Of a DNA stretch of 5,207 bases, positions 1 through 5,207 are shown piece by piece. How positions within the stretch are numbered: the first letter of the stretch is position 1; each line of letters opens with the position of its first letter. Both the position numbers and the translations under genes were made by a program. The stretch spans positions 1-5,207 of the forward strand of contig JAFVWD010000167.1 in NCBI GenBank assembly GCA_017501865.1, written 5' to 3'. A model generated the notes under the pieces. The model saw only the letters and a list, made by a program, of their open reading frames with translations, was not told the DNA's origin and did no database searches. The stretch comes from Clostridia bacterium. Lineage in GTDB: Bacteria; Bacillota; Clostridia; Oscillospirales; Acutalibacteraceae.

Positions 1-353
1 TGCATCATACATCCGCAAAGCCCGATTATTAACCGTGGGTTTTTCTTCTTGAGTGTTTTCAGTGCACCGACATTGCCGAAGACTCTGTCTTCTGCGTGTT
101 CTCTTATAGCACAGGTGTTGTAAATTATTATGTCAGCATTCTCTGTTGTATCTGTCATAACATAGCCCATTTCTATAAGCTGCCCTTTAATGTGCTCGCT
201 GTCAGCAACATTACCCTGACAACCATACGTGTGAACAAATGCCTTAGGTGACTCGCCCTGAAATTTTGAGGTTAAAATCTGTTTTACTTTTTGCTTATTT
301 CTACTTTGCTCCGACATTTCCTGTTCGGAAACTAAAAACTTGTTTTGCTGCAA
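1..353 (-). CDS. miaB: tRNA-2-methylthio-N6-dimethylallyladenosine synthase MiaB, N-terminal part (cut by left edge)
   Basis: Only about the first 117 codons are present. MiaB is a radical-SAM enzyme that adds a methylthio group to i6A37 of tRNAs reading UNN codons. Seen here is the N-terminal UPF0004 domain with its three cluster-binding cysteines, counting from the TTG start: Cys45 in HTYGCQGNVADSE, Cys81 in NTCAIREHAEDRVFGN and Cys115 in GLCGCMM. The NTCAIREHAEDR stretch is typical of MiaB rather than MtaB or RimO. The radical-SAM CxxxCxxC and TRAM domains lie outside the window. Start choice: an in-frame ATG at 317 has no well-spaced ribosome binding site. A TTG at 353 has AAAGG (366-370) 12 nt upstream, and adds residues (VSEQEMSEQ...) resembling the N-terminal region of clostridial MiaB proteins, so I prefer TTG, moderately. 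The gene starts 16 nt after the hydrolase stop, with no terminator between, so cotranscription is likely. Confidence 0.93.
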   Translation of the reverse strand, partial: MQQNKFLVSEQEMSEQSRNKQKVKQILTSKFQGESPKAFVHTYGCQGNVADSEHIKGQLIEMGYVMTDTTENADIIIYNTCAIREHAEDRVFGNVGALKTLKKKNPRLIIGLCGCMM

Positions 354-369
354 ATCAACTAACTACCTT

Positions 370-1302
370 TCAAAAAGATGCGGTATTCAAAAAACCTAAG
401 ATATCGAGGTAAACCTTTTCGTTGTTTTCCTCATTCAGAATTTCGTGGCGCATACACGGGTAAACAATAACCTCAGGGTCATGGCCACATAATATAAGAC
501 TGTCTGCACAAGCTACGGGACCTCTTCCGTTCATACCTATAGGGTCTTCGCCTCCTGAAATAATCAAAATCGGAAGTCCGACTCTTACAGTAGCAGGCCA
601 GAGCTTGTCACAGGCAAGAACTGCAATCGATGCTAAATCACGCATACCTGCAACGGTAAGTTCAATTCCGCAAAGAGGGTCATTCTTATAATTTTCTACA
701 TTTTTCTTGTTATAGCTGAGCCAGTCAAGCTCCGAGGTTTTATCCTTTATCCCGAGTGATGACATTTTATTAAGTGAACCTGCAAGAACTTTATTGCGTG
801 TTCTCGGACCAAATTTTTCGGTAAGCTCTTTCAGAGTGTTCGGAACAAATTCAAGTCCTTGCGGTGCCTGGCCTGTACCGCAAATTATGAGACCTGCCAA
901 ATCTTCACTGAATGTACTCGCATACACTCTTGCACAAAATGAACCCATACTGTGTCCGAAAAGGAAATATTTAAGCTCAGGATAGCGTTTATGCATTATG
1001 TTATAGAGAATATGCATATCATCCACAAAACGACGGTAACCATCCTCTTCAGCCGTGAAGCCGAGTTCTTCCGGAGAATTTACGGATTTTCCGTGTCCTA
1101 TATGGTCATTACCGCAAACAATGTATCCTCTTTCAGCAAGAAATCTTGCAAAATGATCGTAACGGTCAATATGCTCACTTACACCGTGTGCTATCTGGAA
1201 CACACCTGTATGCTCAACTTCATCATCAAGCCAGATTAATGCACGTATTTTGTTAACTCCCGTTGACGAGTTGTAGTAAGCTTCCTTTTTTACAATTGCC
1301 AT
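370..1302 (-). CDS. alpha/beta hydrolase, lysophospholipase / monoacylglycerol lipase-like (Hydrolase_4 family)
   Basis: A 310-residue predicted cytosolic serine hydrolase with no signal peptide or membrane segment. Motifs in order: HGVSEHIDRY (39-48), the HGxxEHxxRY oxyanion-hole signature of the PldB/monoglyceride-lipase group; NDHIGHGKS (65-73), the usual DHRGHGxS strand-loop; GHSMG (116-120) with nucleophile Ser118; GGEDPIG (250-256) with acid Asp253; MRHE (284-287) with His286. The triad is complete and the length is normal for the family. Substrate cannot be read from sequence; esters of lysophospholipids or monoacylglycerols are the family default. Start: the frame is open 17 codons further upstream to an ATG at 1353, but ATG 1302 has AAAGGGG (1310-1316) exactly 7 nt upstream and begins the recognisable domain, so it is preferred. 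It is the first gene of a probable operon with miaB. Confidence 0.93.
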   Translation of the reverse strand: MAIVKKEAYYNSSTGVNKIRALIWLDDEVEHTGVFQIAHGVSEHIDRYDHFARFLAERGYIVCGNDHIGHGKSVNSPEELGFTAEEDGYRRFVDDMHILYNIMHKRYPELKYFLFGHSMGSFCARVYASTFSEDLAGLIICGTGQAPQGLEFVPNTLKELTEKFGPRTRNKVLAGSLNKMSSLGIKDKTSELDWLSYNKKNVENYKNDPLCGIELTVAGMRDLASIAVLACDKLWPATVRVGLPILIISGGEDPIGMNGRGPVACADSLILCGHDPEVIVYPCMRHEILNEENNEKVYLDILGFLNTASF

Positions 1303-1448
1303 AATATTACCCCTTTCCGAGTATTTAAACACCGCAGTAAAGTCGCTGTACAATCAGCTTTTTCTCGTAACCGACACCAATTATTTACGGTCGTTTTACG
1401 TTCATTCTTTTTTGCCGTTAAGACAAAAAAGCGCACAATACCACAATT
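1303..1448 (-). promoter_or_regulatory. long 5' leader of the hydrolase-miaB operon, with hairpin
   Basis: If transcription starts about 7 nt after the -10 box at 1455-1460, the mRNA has a leader of about 145 nt. It contains a 10-bp hairpin (1407-1431, loop TTAAC on the minus strand, one G-U pair), followed by smaller possible pairings such as ACCG/CGGT and GCTG/CAGC. The hairpin has an A-run rather than a T-run on its 3' side, so it is not a terminator. The leader ends in the strong AAAGGGG ribosome binding site (1310-1316). I recognise no known riboswitch or T-box signature. Regulation is a guess from length alone. Confidence 0.3.
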
Positions 1449-1454
1449 CAATTA

Positions 1455-1483
1455 ATAATACCATAACTGCATTGTAATTTCAA
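1455..1483 (-). promoter_or_regulatory. sigma-A promoter for the hydrolase-miaB operon
   Basis: On the minus strand, TTGAAA (1478-1483) is followed after exactly 17 nt by TATTAT (1455-1460), with TGG directly before it, giving an extended -10 (TGnTATTAT). The predicted start is near 1448. No equally good pair was seen nearer the gene. Confidence 0.65.
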
Positions 1484-1565
1484 GATTAAAACACCATATA
1501 TTTATGTATTTTTTCAACTTTTTACAAAATTTCTACAATATATTGCAAATTTGTTTACTTTTCTA

Positions 1566-1594
1566 TTGCAGAAATTGTTTTAATATGTTAAAAT
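1566..1594 (+). promoter_or_regulatory. sigma-A promoter of the thyX-family gene
   Basis: TTGCAG (1566-1571), a 17-nt spacer, then TAAAAT (1589-1594) preceded by TGT, an extended -10. The predicted start is near 1601, giving a short leader of about 23 nt with ribosome binding site GGGGG (1612-1616) 7 nt before the ATG. The core resembles the promoter at 3127-3155. A second copy of the heptamer TATTGCA lies 23 nt upstream (1541-1547). Confidence 0.75.
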
Positions 1595-1623
1595 GGCGGG
1601 AGAATCAGAATGGGGGTATTTAA

Positions 1624-3006
1624 ATGACTACCGAATTCAACACAAATTCAAAAGCAGTAATCATCGGTCTTTCCGACACCGGTGAACAGCTTCCTGCGGC
1701 TTCAGGAAGGATTTCTACACAACCCGGTACTGCACTCGAAATACTTGAGGCGTCAAAAGATGCTGAAAAAAATGCGAGCCTCATTTCAAAGGTTACACGT
1801 TCAGGTCACACATCTACTATTGAACATACTGTTTTCAATCTCGCTTTTCAGAATGTTTCTGTTCTTGTTGAGCAATTTGTTATTGAATTCAGACTTGCTT
1901 CTTTTACTGTAAAATCAAGAAGATATGTTGACTTCGGTGAGCTCGGGTACTTTATTCCGAAATTTGAATCAACATCTGTTCAGGACAAATACATTGAGCA
2001 TATGAATTACCTCTATGATGAGTACCGCTATTTCATAGAGAAAGGTGTTCCGAAAGAGGATGCACGTTTCATACTTCCCTACTCTCTTTACAGTAATTTT
2101 TACTGCACACTCAATGCAAGAGAACTCTCAAATATGCTTTACGCTATGATTTACGGAAGAGGCGCTTCCTTCCCCGAAATTAAGAATTTAGGTATTTCTC
2201 TTTATGAACAGGCAAGAAAGCTCACACCGGGCATTTTCACAGATTTTGATAATCGTCGTCCTACTGTTCAGGATGTCCCTCATTTTTCTTACGAAAGAGA
2301 CGATGCACTTATTGAAGCAGAAGAAAATGTTGAATTACTCAACTATACACCGGATGCTGCTGCGTGTGTAGCAAGAGCCGCTCTTATTGAATCGCTCAAT
2401 TTACCCACAGCACAAATTGAAAATATTGTAAGTGACAAAAAAGAATGTGCAAAAATAATAGAAAAAGTAATAAACTCAAAAAGACAAAGACCTCTTGAAG
2501 CGGTTACATTCACCTTCAGAATCAATAATGTTTCCCTTTCTTGCCTTACCCACTTTGCACGTCACAGAATGCAATCTATTGGTATACCTTCTCTTACACT
2601 TACTAATAGAAGAAGATATATTTTACCTAAGAAAATAGTTGAAAAGCCTGAGCTTTTAGCTCGTTATAAAGAAGCTTTCAACAAAACTGCCGAACTCTAT
2701 GATTCATTTAAAAAGCAGGGTGTTTCCGAAGGACTTTTGGCTTATGTACAATTAAGCGGTAACACTGTTGATATAGTTACAACCATCAACGGCAGAGAAT
2801 TGCTTTTATTTATGAAGCTGCGTTCTTGTAACCGCGCACAGTGGGAAATAAGAGATTTTGCAGTTGATATGTTAAAAAAGCTTCGCAATGCTGAACCCGA
2901 TATTTTCAATTTCTATGGCCCGAGCTGTTATGTTTCTAAATGCACTGAGGGTGCTATGACTTGCGGTCAGGCTCAGGAAGTAATTAAAAAATTCAAATCA
3001 CTTTAA
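1624..3006 (+). CDS. thyX: tandem-domain flavin-dependent thymidylate synthase (ThyX family)
   Basis: 460 residues, about twice a usual ThyX (roughly 220-250), made of two ThyX-like halves. ThyX makes dTMP from dUMP using FAD, NADPH and methylene-tetrahydrofolate, and is a homotetramer whose active sites lie between subunits. Half A (about 1-225) shows SGHTSTIEH (60-68), a ThyX motif degraded to EFRLASFTVKSRRYV (88-102), DARFILP (146-152) and NAREL (164-168), but has SFPEI (182-186) where AQWEI is expected. Half B (about 230-460) starts like a normal ThyX (VELLNYTPD, 236-244) and has RPLEAVTFTF (289-298), intact RHR (313-315), NGREL (389-393), LRSCNRAQWEIR (399-410) and a clostridial-type tail with Cys435, Cys440 and Cys447 (GPSC...CTEG..TCG). 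Missing motifs in one half are mostly present in the other. The start is supported by GGGGG 7 nt upstream. It is monocistronic. Family membership is secure; that it is an active thymidylate synthase is inferred. Confidence 0.88.
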   Translation: MTTEFNTNSKAVIIGLSDTGEQLPAASGRISTQPGTALEILEASKDAEKNASLISKVTRSGHTSTIEHTVFNLAFQNVSVLVEQFVIEFRLASFTVKSRRYVDFGELGYFIPKFESTSVQDKYIEHMNYLYDEYRYFIEKGVPKEDARFILPYSLYSNFYCTLNARELSNMLYAMIYGRGASFPEIKNLGISLYEQARKLTPGIFTDFDNRRPTVQDVPHFSYERDDALIEAEENVELLNYTPDAAACVARAALIESLNLPTAQIENIVSDKKECAKIIEKVINSKRQRPLEAVTFTFRINNVSLSCLTHFARHRMQSIGIPSLTLTNRRRYILPKKIVEKPELLARYKEAFNKTAELYDSFKKQGVSEGLLAYVQLSGNTVDIVTTINGRELLLFMKLRSCNRAQWEIRDFAVDMLKKLRNAEPDIFNFYGPSCYVSKCTEGAMTCGQAQEVIKKFKSL

Positions 3007-3009
3007 AAC

Positions 3010-3050
3010 AAAGGAACTGTTAAAAATAAAAGTTTTAACAGTTCCTTTTT
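3010..3050 (+). terminator. intrinsic terminator after the thyX-family gene
   Basis: A perfect 16-bp inverted repeat (3010-3025 with 3033-3048, sequence AAAGGAACTGTTAAAA on the left arm), a 7-nt loop, and a T-run through 3050. It begins 3 nt after the stop codon. It separates thyX from the next transcription unit. Confidence 0.93.
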
Positions 3051-3126
3051 CTGCGACAAAACGTTGTTTTTCGGTAAATTCACCAAAATTTCTCGAAACT
3101 TTTCCATAAAAAGTTATATTTGCATA

Positions 3127-3155
3127 TTGCAAGAAAATGTTTTAAGGATTATAAT
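3127..3155 (+). promoter_or_regulatory. sigma-A promoter of the NUDIX / membrane-protein operon
   Basis: TTGCAA (3127-3132), a 17-nt spacer, and a consensus TATAAT (3150-3155). The predicted start is near 3162, leaving a leader of about 35 nt that ends in the ribosome binding site GTGAGG (3182-3187). It shares TATTGCA and GAAAwTGTTTTAA with the thyX promoter. Confidence 0.8.
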
Positions 3156-3196
3156 AGTTTGTATATTTTGTTTTTATTTTTGTGAGGTTTATTTTA

Positions 3197-3946
3197 ATGT
3201 TAGGCAAATTAATAAGACTCAGTATTACTGAGCAAGTAGGTACACCCTTAGGTGACACCGGCAGAGTTTACAAGCTCAACCAGGGTCAGCCTATCGGCAA
3301 ATTCAAACCCTACTCTCCCATTAGCGGAGTTCTTGTTTTAGGGATTGATAATCCCGTGAAGCACTTCGACGGAAGAGTTATTGCTTCAGTCCGTTTTCTT
3401 GATAACGGCGAAGTAAAATTGATTGCGGCACCAAAATCAAAGCGCTTTATTGACTGCGAAATACGCAGAGCAATTTCATTTATTACCGAGGGCAGAGATT
3501 ATACACTTGAGTGCAGATATGAACGCTCCTGTGGTGCTGTAATTTACCGTAATATAAACGGTCAGATTCGTTATCTTCTGATAAAAAACAACAGAAGCTC
3601 TAATTGGGGATTCCCGAAGGGCCATATGGAGGATGGTGAAACCTTAGAAGAAACCGCTAAGCGCGAGGTTCTTGAAGAAACCGGAATTCATATTGATATT
3701 ATTCCTGATTTTGTTTCTAAATCAGAATACACCATTCAGAACAGAATACATAAAACCGTTTATGTATTTGTTGCAAAAACTGAAGATACCCAGACTACAA
3801 TCCAGAAAGAAGAAATCGAGGATTATATCTGGTTAACTTATGAAAACGCATATAAAAATCTGAAATTTGAAAACGATAAGACTATTCTCAGAGATGCACG
3901 AGAGCATCTTATAAATAACGGATTAATCTCCGCTGATGAGGTGTAA
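3197..3946 (+). CDS. NUDIX hydrolase (Ap4A hydrolase-like) with pyrophosphatase-like N-terminal domain
   Basis: 249 residues, predicted cytosolic. The C-terminal domain (about 110-249) starts SCGAVIYR and has a perfect NUDIX box from Gly142 to Ile164 (Gx5Ex7REUxEExGU), with catalytic glutamates in REVLEETG (156-163). WGFPKGH (137-143) and the late FENDK (224-228) are typical of bacterial bis(5'-nucleosyl)-tetraphosphatase-like members, so cleavage of Ap4A or a related nucleoside polyphosphate, or an RNA 5' end, is the likely reaction; the substrate is not determined. Residues about 1-105 resemble the small clostridial inorganic-pyrophosphatase-like fold (LGIDNPVKHFDGRVIA, 48-63; later EIRRAISF, 88-95), but the aspartates expected before LG and in the EDKL motif are replaced, so it is probably non-catalytic. 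Start: ATG 3197 lies 9 nt after GTGAGG; the in-frame GTG at 3182 overlaps that ribosome binding site and is rejected. First gene of a pair. Confidence 0.9.
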   Translation: MLGKLIRLSITEQVGTPLGDTGRVYKLNQGQPIGKFKPYSPISGVLVLGIDNPVKHFDGRVIASVRFLDNGEVKLIAAPKSKRFIDCEIRRAISFITEGRDYTLECRYERSCGAVIYRNINGQIRYLLIKNNRSSNWGFPKGHMEDGETLEETAKREVLEETGIHIDIIPDFVSKSEYTIQNRIHKTVYVFVAKTEDTQTTIQKEEIEDYIWLTYENAYKNLKFENDKTILRDAREHLINNGLISADEV

Positions 3947-3947
3947 A

Positions 3948-4436
3948 ATGGTTGATGGCATAGTTACTTCGGTTGTAGATTTCTTAAAAAACGCTATTCC
4001 CCCAGAGCTTATTGCATTTGTCATTTCACTGTGTCCTGTTCTTGAATTGCGCGGTGGTATGATTGCAGCTAAGCTCCTTGATATTGAATTTTTAAAAGCT
4101 TTCGTTATTTGTTATATAGGAAATATGATTCCGATTCCTTTTATCCTTCTTTTTATAAGAAAGATATTTGATGTAATGCGAAAAAACAAGCATTTCAGAA
4201 AAATAGTAGAAAAGCTTGAGGCGCGTTCCGCCAAGAAAAAGGACACCATAGTAAAGTACAAGGAATGGGGTTTACTGATTTTTGTTGCAGTCCCTCTTCC
4301 CGGCACAGGTGGCTGGACAGGCGCTCTCGTTGCCGCACTTATGGATCTACGATTCAAAAAATGCTTACCTATAATAGGAATTGGTGTATTTATTGCAGGA
4401 CTTATAATGTCGCTTTTAACTTACGGATTGTTTTAA
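3948..4436 (+). CDS. COG2426 / PF06695 small integral membrane protein ('small multidrug export protein')
   Basis: 162 residues, hydrophobic, predicted inner-membrane. It carries the family signatures CPVLELRGG (29-37), GNMIPIPF (58-65) and VPLPGTGGWTGALVAA (115-130). Hydrophobic segments lie at about 18-31, 48-70, 108-131 (broken by the Pro/Gly motif, perhaps re-entrant) and 138-160. A basic, charged stretch at 71-107 probably faces the cytoplasm. The 'multidrug export' name is historical and weakly supported; a distant relation to DedA/VTT membrane proteins has been suggested, and the true substrate is unknown. Start: ATG 3948 is 1 nt after the NUDIX stop, with GATGAGG (3935-3941) inside the NUDIX end and 6 nt before the ATG, indicating translational coupling. 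The in-frame ATG at 3936 overlaps this ribosome binding site and is less likely. Confidence 0.9.
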   Translation: MVDGIVTSVVDFLKNAIPPELIAFVISLCPVLELRGGMIAAKLLDIEFLKAFVICYIGNMIPIPFILLFIRKIFDVMRKNKHFRKIVEKLEARSAKKKDTIVKYKEWGLLIFVAVPLPGTGGWTGALVAALMDLRFKKCLPIIGIGVFIAGLIMSLLTYGLF

Positions 4437-4469
4437 AATAAAATACTTAAAACCATATAAACAGTACAA

Positions 4470-4512
4470 TATGGGGTTCTACAGGTGTAAATTTCACTTG
4501 CAGAACCCCATA
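4470..4512. terminator. long hairpin between convergent genes, probable bidirectional terminator
   Basis: 4470-4487 pairs with 4495-4512 (18 positions, one A/C mismatch and one G-U pair when read on the plus strand) around loop TAAATTT. It lies 33 nt after the plus-strand stop and 56 nt after the minus-strand stop. The T-tracts on both sides are interrupted (AATTTATTT on plus), so it is a less classical terminator than the one at 3010-3050. Location between convergent stops supports the call. Nothing else was recognised in 4437-4568. Confidence 0.65.
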
Positions 4513-4568
4513 ATTTATTTAAAAGCCGATAATTAAACCGATATTTTCGGGAATTGTAATTAATTGAA

Positions 4569-5207
4569 TTAAAAACTCATATTTTCTAAAAATCTTTTTT
4601 GAAAAAGAGTATCCTGAATCAAATCGACATATTCACATTTCTGCAATACTCTTTCTTCGTTATAATTTCTTATAGCACCTAAAAGGCTTGTATTATAAAG
4701 AAGCTTAACATTTTCAACACTTGCAGGAATAAGCCCTGTAAGCTTTGCATTCTGCACATTTAAGCTACCCGAAAAACCACCTGAAACATAAAAATTATCA
4801 ATATCCTCCAAACAATAGCCCGACTTTTCCAATAACACTTCCATAGCTGTTCTGACTGCTGATTTAGCACTTTGGAACTCTCTTATATCCTCCTGCGTAA
4901 CTGAAATTTCGTTATATATCTCAAATTCATCATTTTCAAAAAATGTACCGTTTTCATCTATAATAAAATTACGCAGAAGCTCAGAAACAACATCTATAAG
5001 ACCTGTTCCGCAAATTCCCTTTACTGCACCTTCACCTATTGTTTTAAATTCCGTAGTACCTTTATTTATTTTAAATTCTGAAATCGCACCATATTTTGCA
5101 GTCATACCGCAAGAGATATTTGTCCCCTCAAAGCAAGGTCCTGCCGAAGCAGATGTACAAAATATTTTTTCTTCTGTAATTACAGCTATTTCTGCATTTG
5201 TTCCGAA
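4569..5207 (-). CDS. RACo-type corrinoid-protein reductive activator (DUF4445/ASKHA), C-terminal part, cut by right edge
   Basis: The last 212 residues of a larger protein; the frame stays open to the right edge, so the internal ATG at 5105 is not the start. RACo proteins use ATP and an N-terminal [2Fe-2S] domain to reduce accidentally oxidised cob(II)alamin back to cob(I) in corrinoid methyltransferase systems. Fragment motifs: FGTNAEIAV (1-9), SASAGPCFEG (19-28), CGMTAKYGAI (33-42), KGICGTGLID (63-72), TQEDIREFQSAKSAV (104-118), SGGFSG (142-147) and GLIP (158-161). These match the conserved run of the RACo C-terminal domain; FSG where FG is usual is a small deviation. The ferredoxin and linker domains would lie beyond 5207. 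Which corrinoid protein it serves cannot be seen. Family call is strong; exact partner unknown. Confidence 0.9.
   Translation of the reverse strand, partial: FGTNAEIAVITEEKIFCTSASAGPCFEGTNISCGMTAKYGAISEFKINKGTTEFKTIGEGAVKGICGTGLIDVVSELLRNFIIDENGTFFENDEFEIYNEISVTQEDIREFQSAKSAVRTAMEVLLEKSGYCLEDIDNFYVSGGFSGSLNVQNAKLTGLIPASVENVKLLYNTSLLGAIRNYNEERVLQKCEYVDLIQDTLFQKRFLENMSF

Noticed and set aside
794..1239. Plus-strand open frames of 63 and 95 codons inside the hydrolase gene
   Set aside because: They are antisense to a gene with a complete catalytic triad, show no family motif, and have no convincing ribosome binding site.
1303..1353. Upstream ATG at 1353 extending the hydrolase by 17 residues
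   Set aside because: The extension lies over the AAAGGGG ribosome binding site of the ATG at 1302, is not part of the family domain, and has no convincing ribosome binding site of its own.
1385..1405. Six-codon frame (MNVKRP) in the hydrolase leader, a possible leader peptide
   Set aside because: No good ribosome binding site and no run of codons for a single amino acid that would indicate attenuation.
1682..2525. Open frames overlapping thyX (plus strand 1682-1912, minus strand 2343-2525)
   Set aside because: They are shadows of the ThyX reading frame; low-complexity Leu/Phe-rich or motif-free products.
4112..4357. Minus-strand 81-codon frame opposite the COG2426 gene
   Set aside because: Antisense to a conserved membrane-protein gene, with no recognisable domain.
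4538..4550. Short inverted repeat CCGA-TATTT-TCGG downstream of the RACo gene
   Set aside because: Only 4 bp of stem; the longer hairpin at 4470-4512 is a much better terminator candidate.
1..5207. Defence system, mobile element, CRISPR array or RNA gene
   Set aside because: No repeat-spacer arrays, transposase or integrase motifs, terminal inverted repeats, tRNA cloverleaf or rRNA-like sequence were seen; every long gene belongs to a recognisable family.

Overview
The window reads as chromosomal DNA from a low-GC Gram-positive anaerobe, most likely class Clostridia (a gut-type Oscillospirales/Ruminococcaceae-like organism is my guess). The reasons are AT-rich intergenic DNA, strong AGG/GGGG ribosome binding sites, textbook sigma-A promoters with 17-bp spacers, a ThyX with the clostridial Cys-rich tail, and a RACo-type corrinoid activator. 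I see no phage, IS element, CRISPR array, tRNA or rRNA. The gene content is mostly housekeeping.

Layout. On the left, two minus-strand genes form a likely operon: an alpha/beta hydrolase of the lysophospholipase/monoacylglycerol-lipase type (370-1302) followed 16 nt later by the 5' end of miaB (tRNA methylthiotransferase, running off the left edge). Their probable promoter lies at 1455-1483 and implies a leader of about 145 nt. A divergent intergenic region of 321 nt (1303-1623) separates this operon from a plus-strand thyX-family gene (1624-3006), which has its own extended -10 promoter and a strong intrinsic terminator (3010-3050). Next is a plus-strand pair with its own promoter: a NUDIX hydrolase with a degenerate inorganic-pyrophosphatase-like N-terminal domain (3197-3946), and 1 nt later a small membrane protein of the COG2426/PF06695 family (3948-4436). 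A long hairpin (4470-4512) lies between this pair and a convergent minus-strand gene, the C-terminal part of a RACo/DUF4445 corrinoid-protein reductive activator (4569-5207, cut by the right edge).

How the genes relate. The units look functionally independent: tRNA modification and lipid/ester hydrolysis; thymidylate synthesis; nucleotide clean-up with a membrane partner; corrinoid repair. The thyX and NUDIX promoters share an almost identical core of about 20 nt, hinting at common control of two nucleotide-related units.

The most interesting object is the ThyX protein. It is twice the normal length and consists of two ThyX-like halves. The halves appear to have lost different, complementary subsets of the conserved motifs, as if one two-domain polypeptide now builds interface active sites that canonical ThyX builds from identical subunits.
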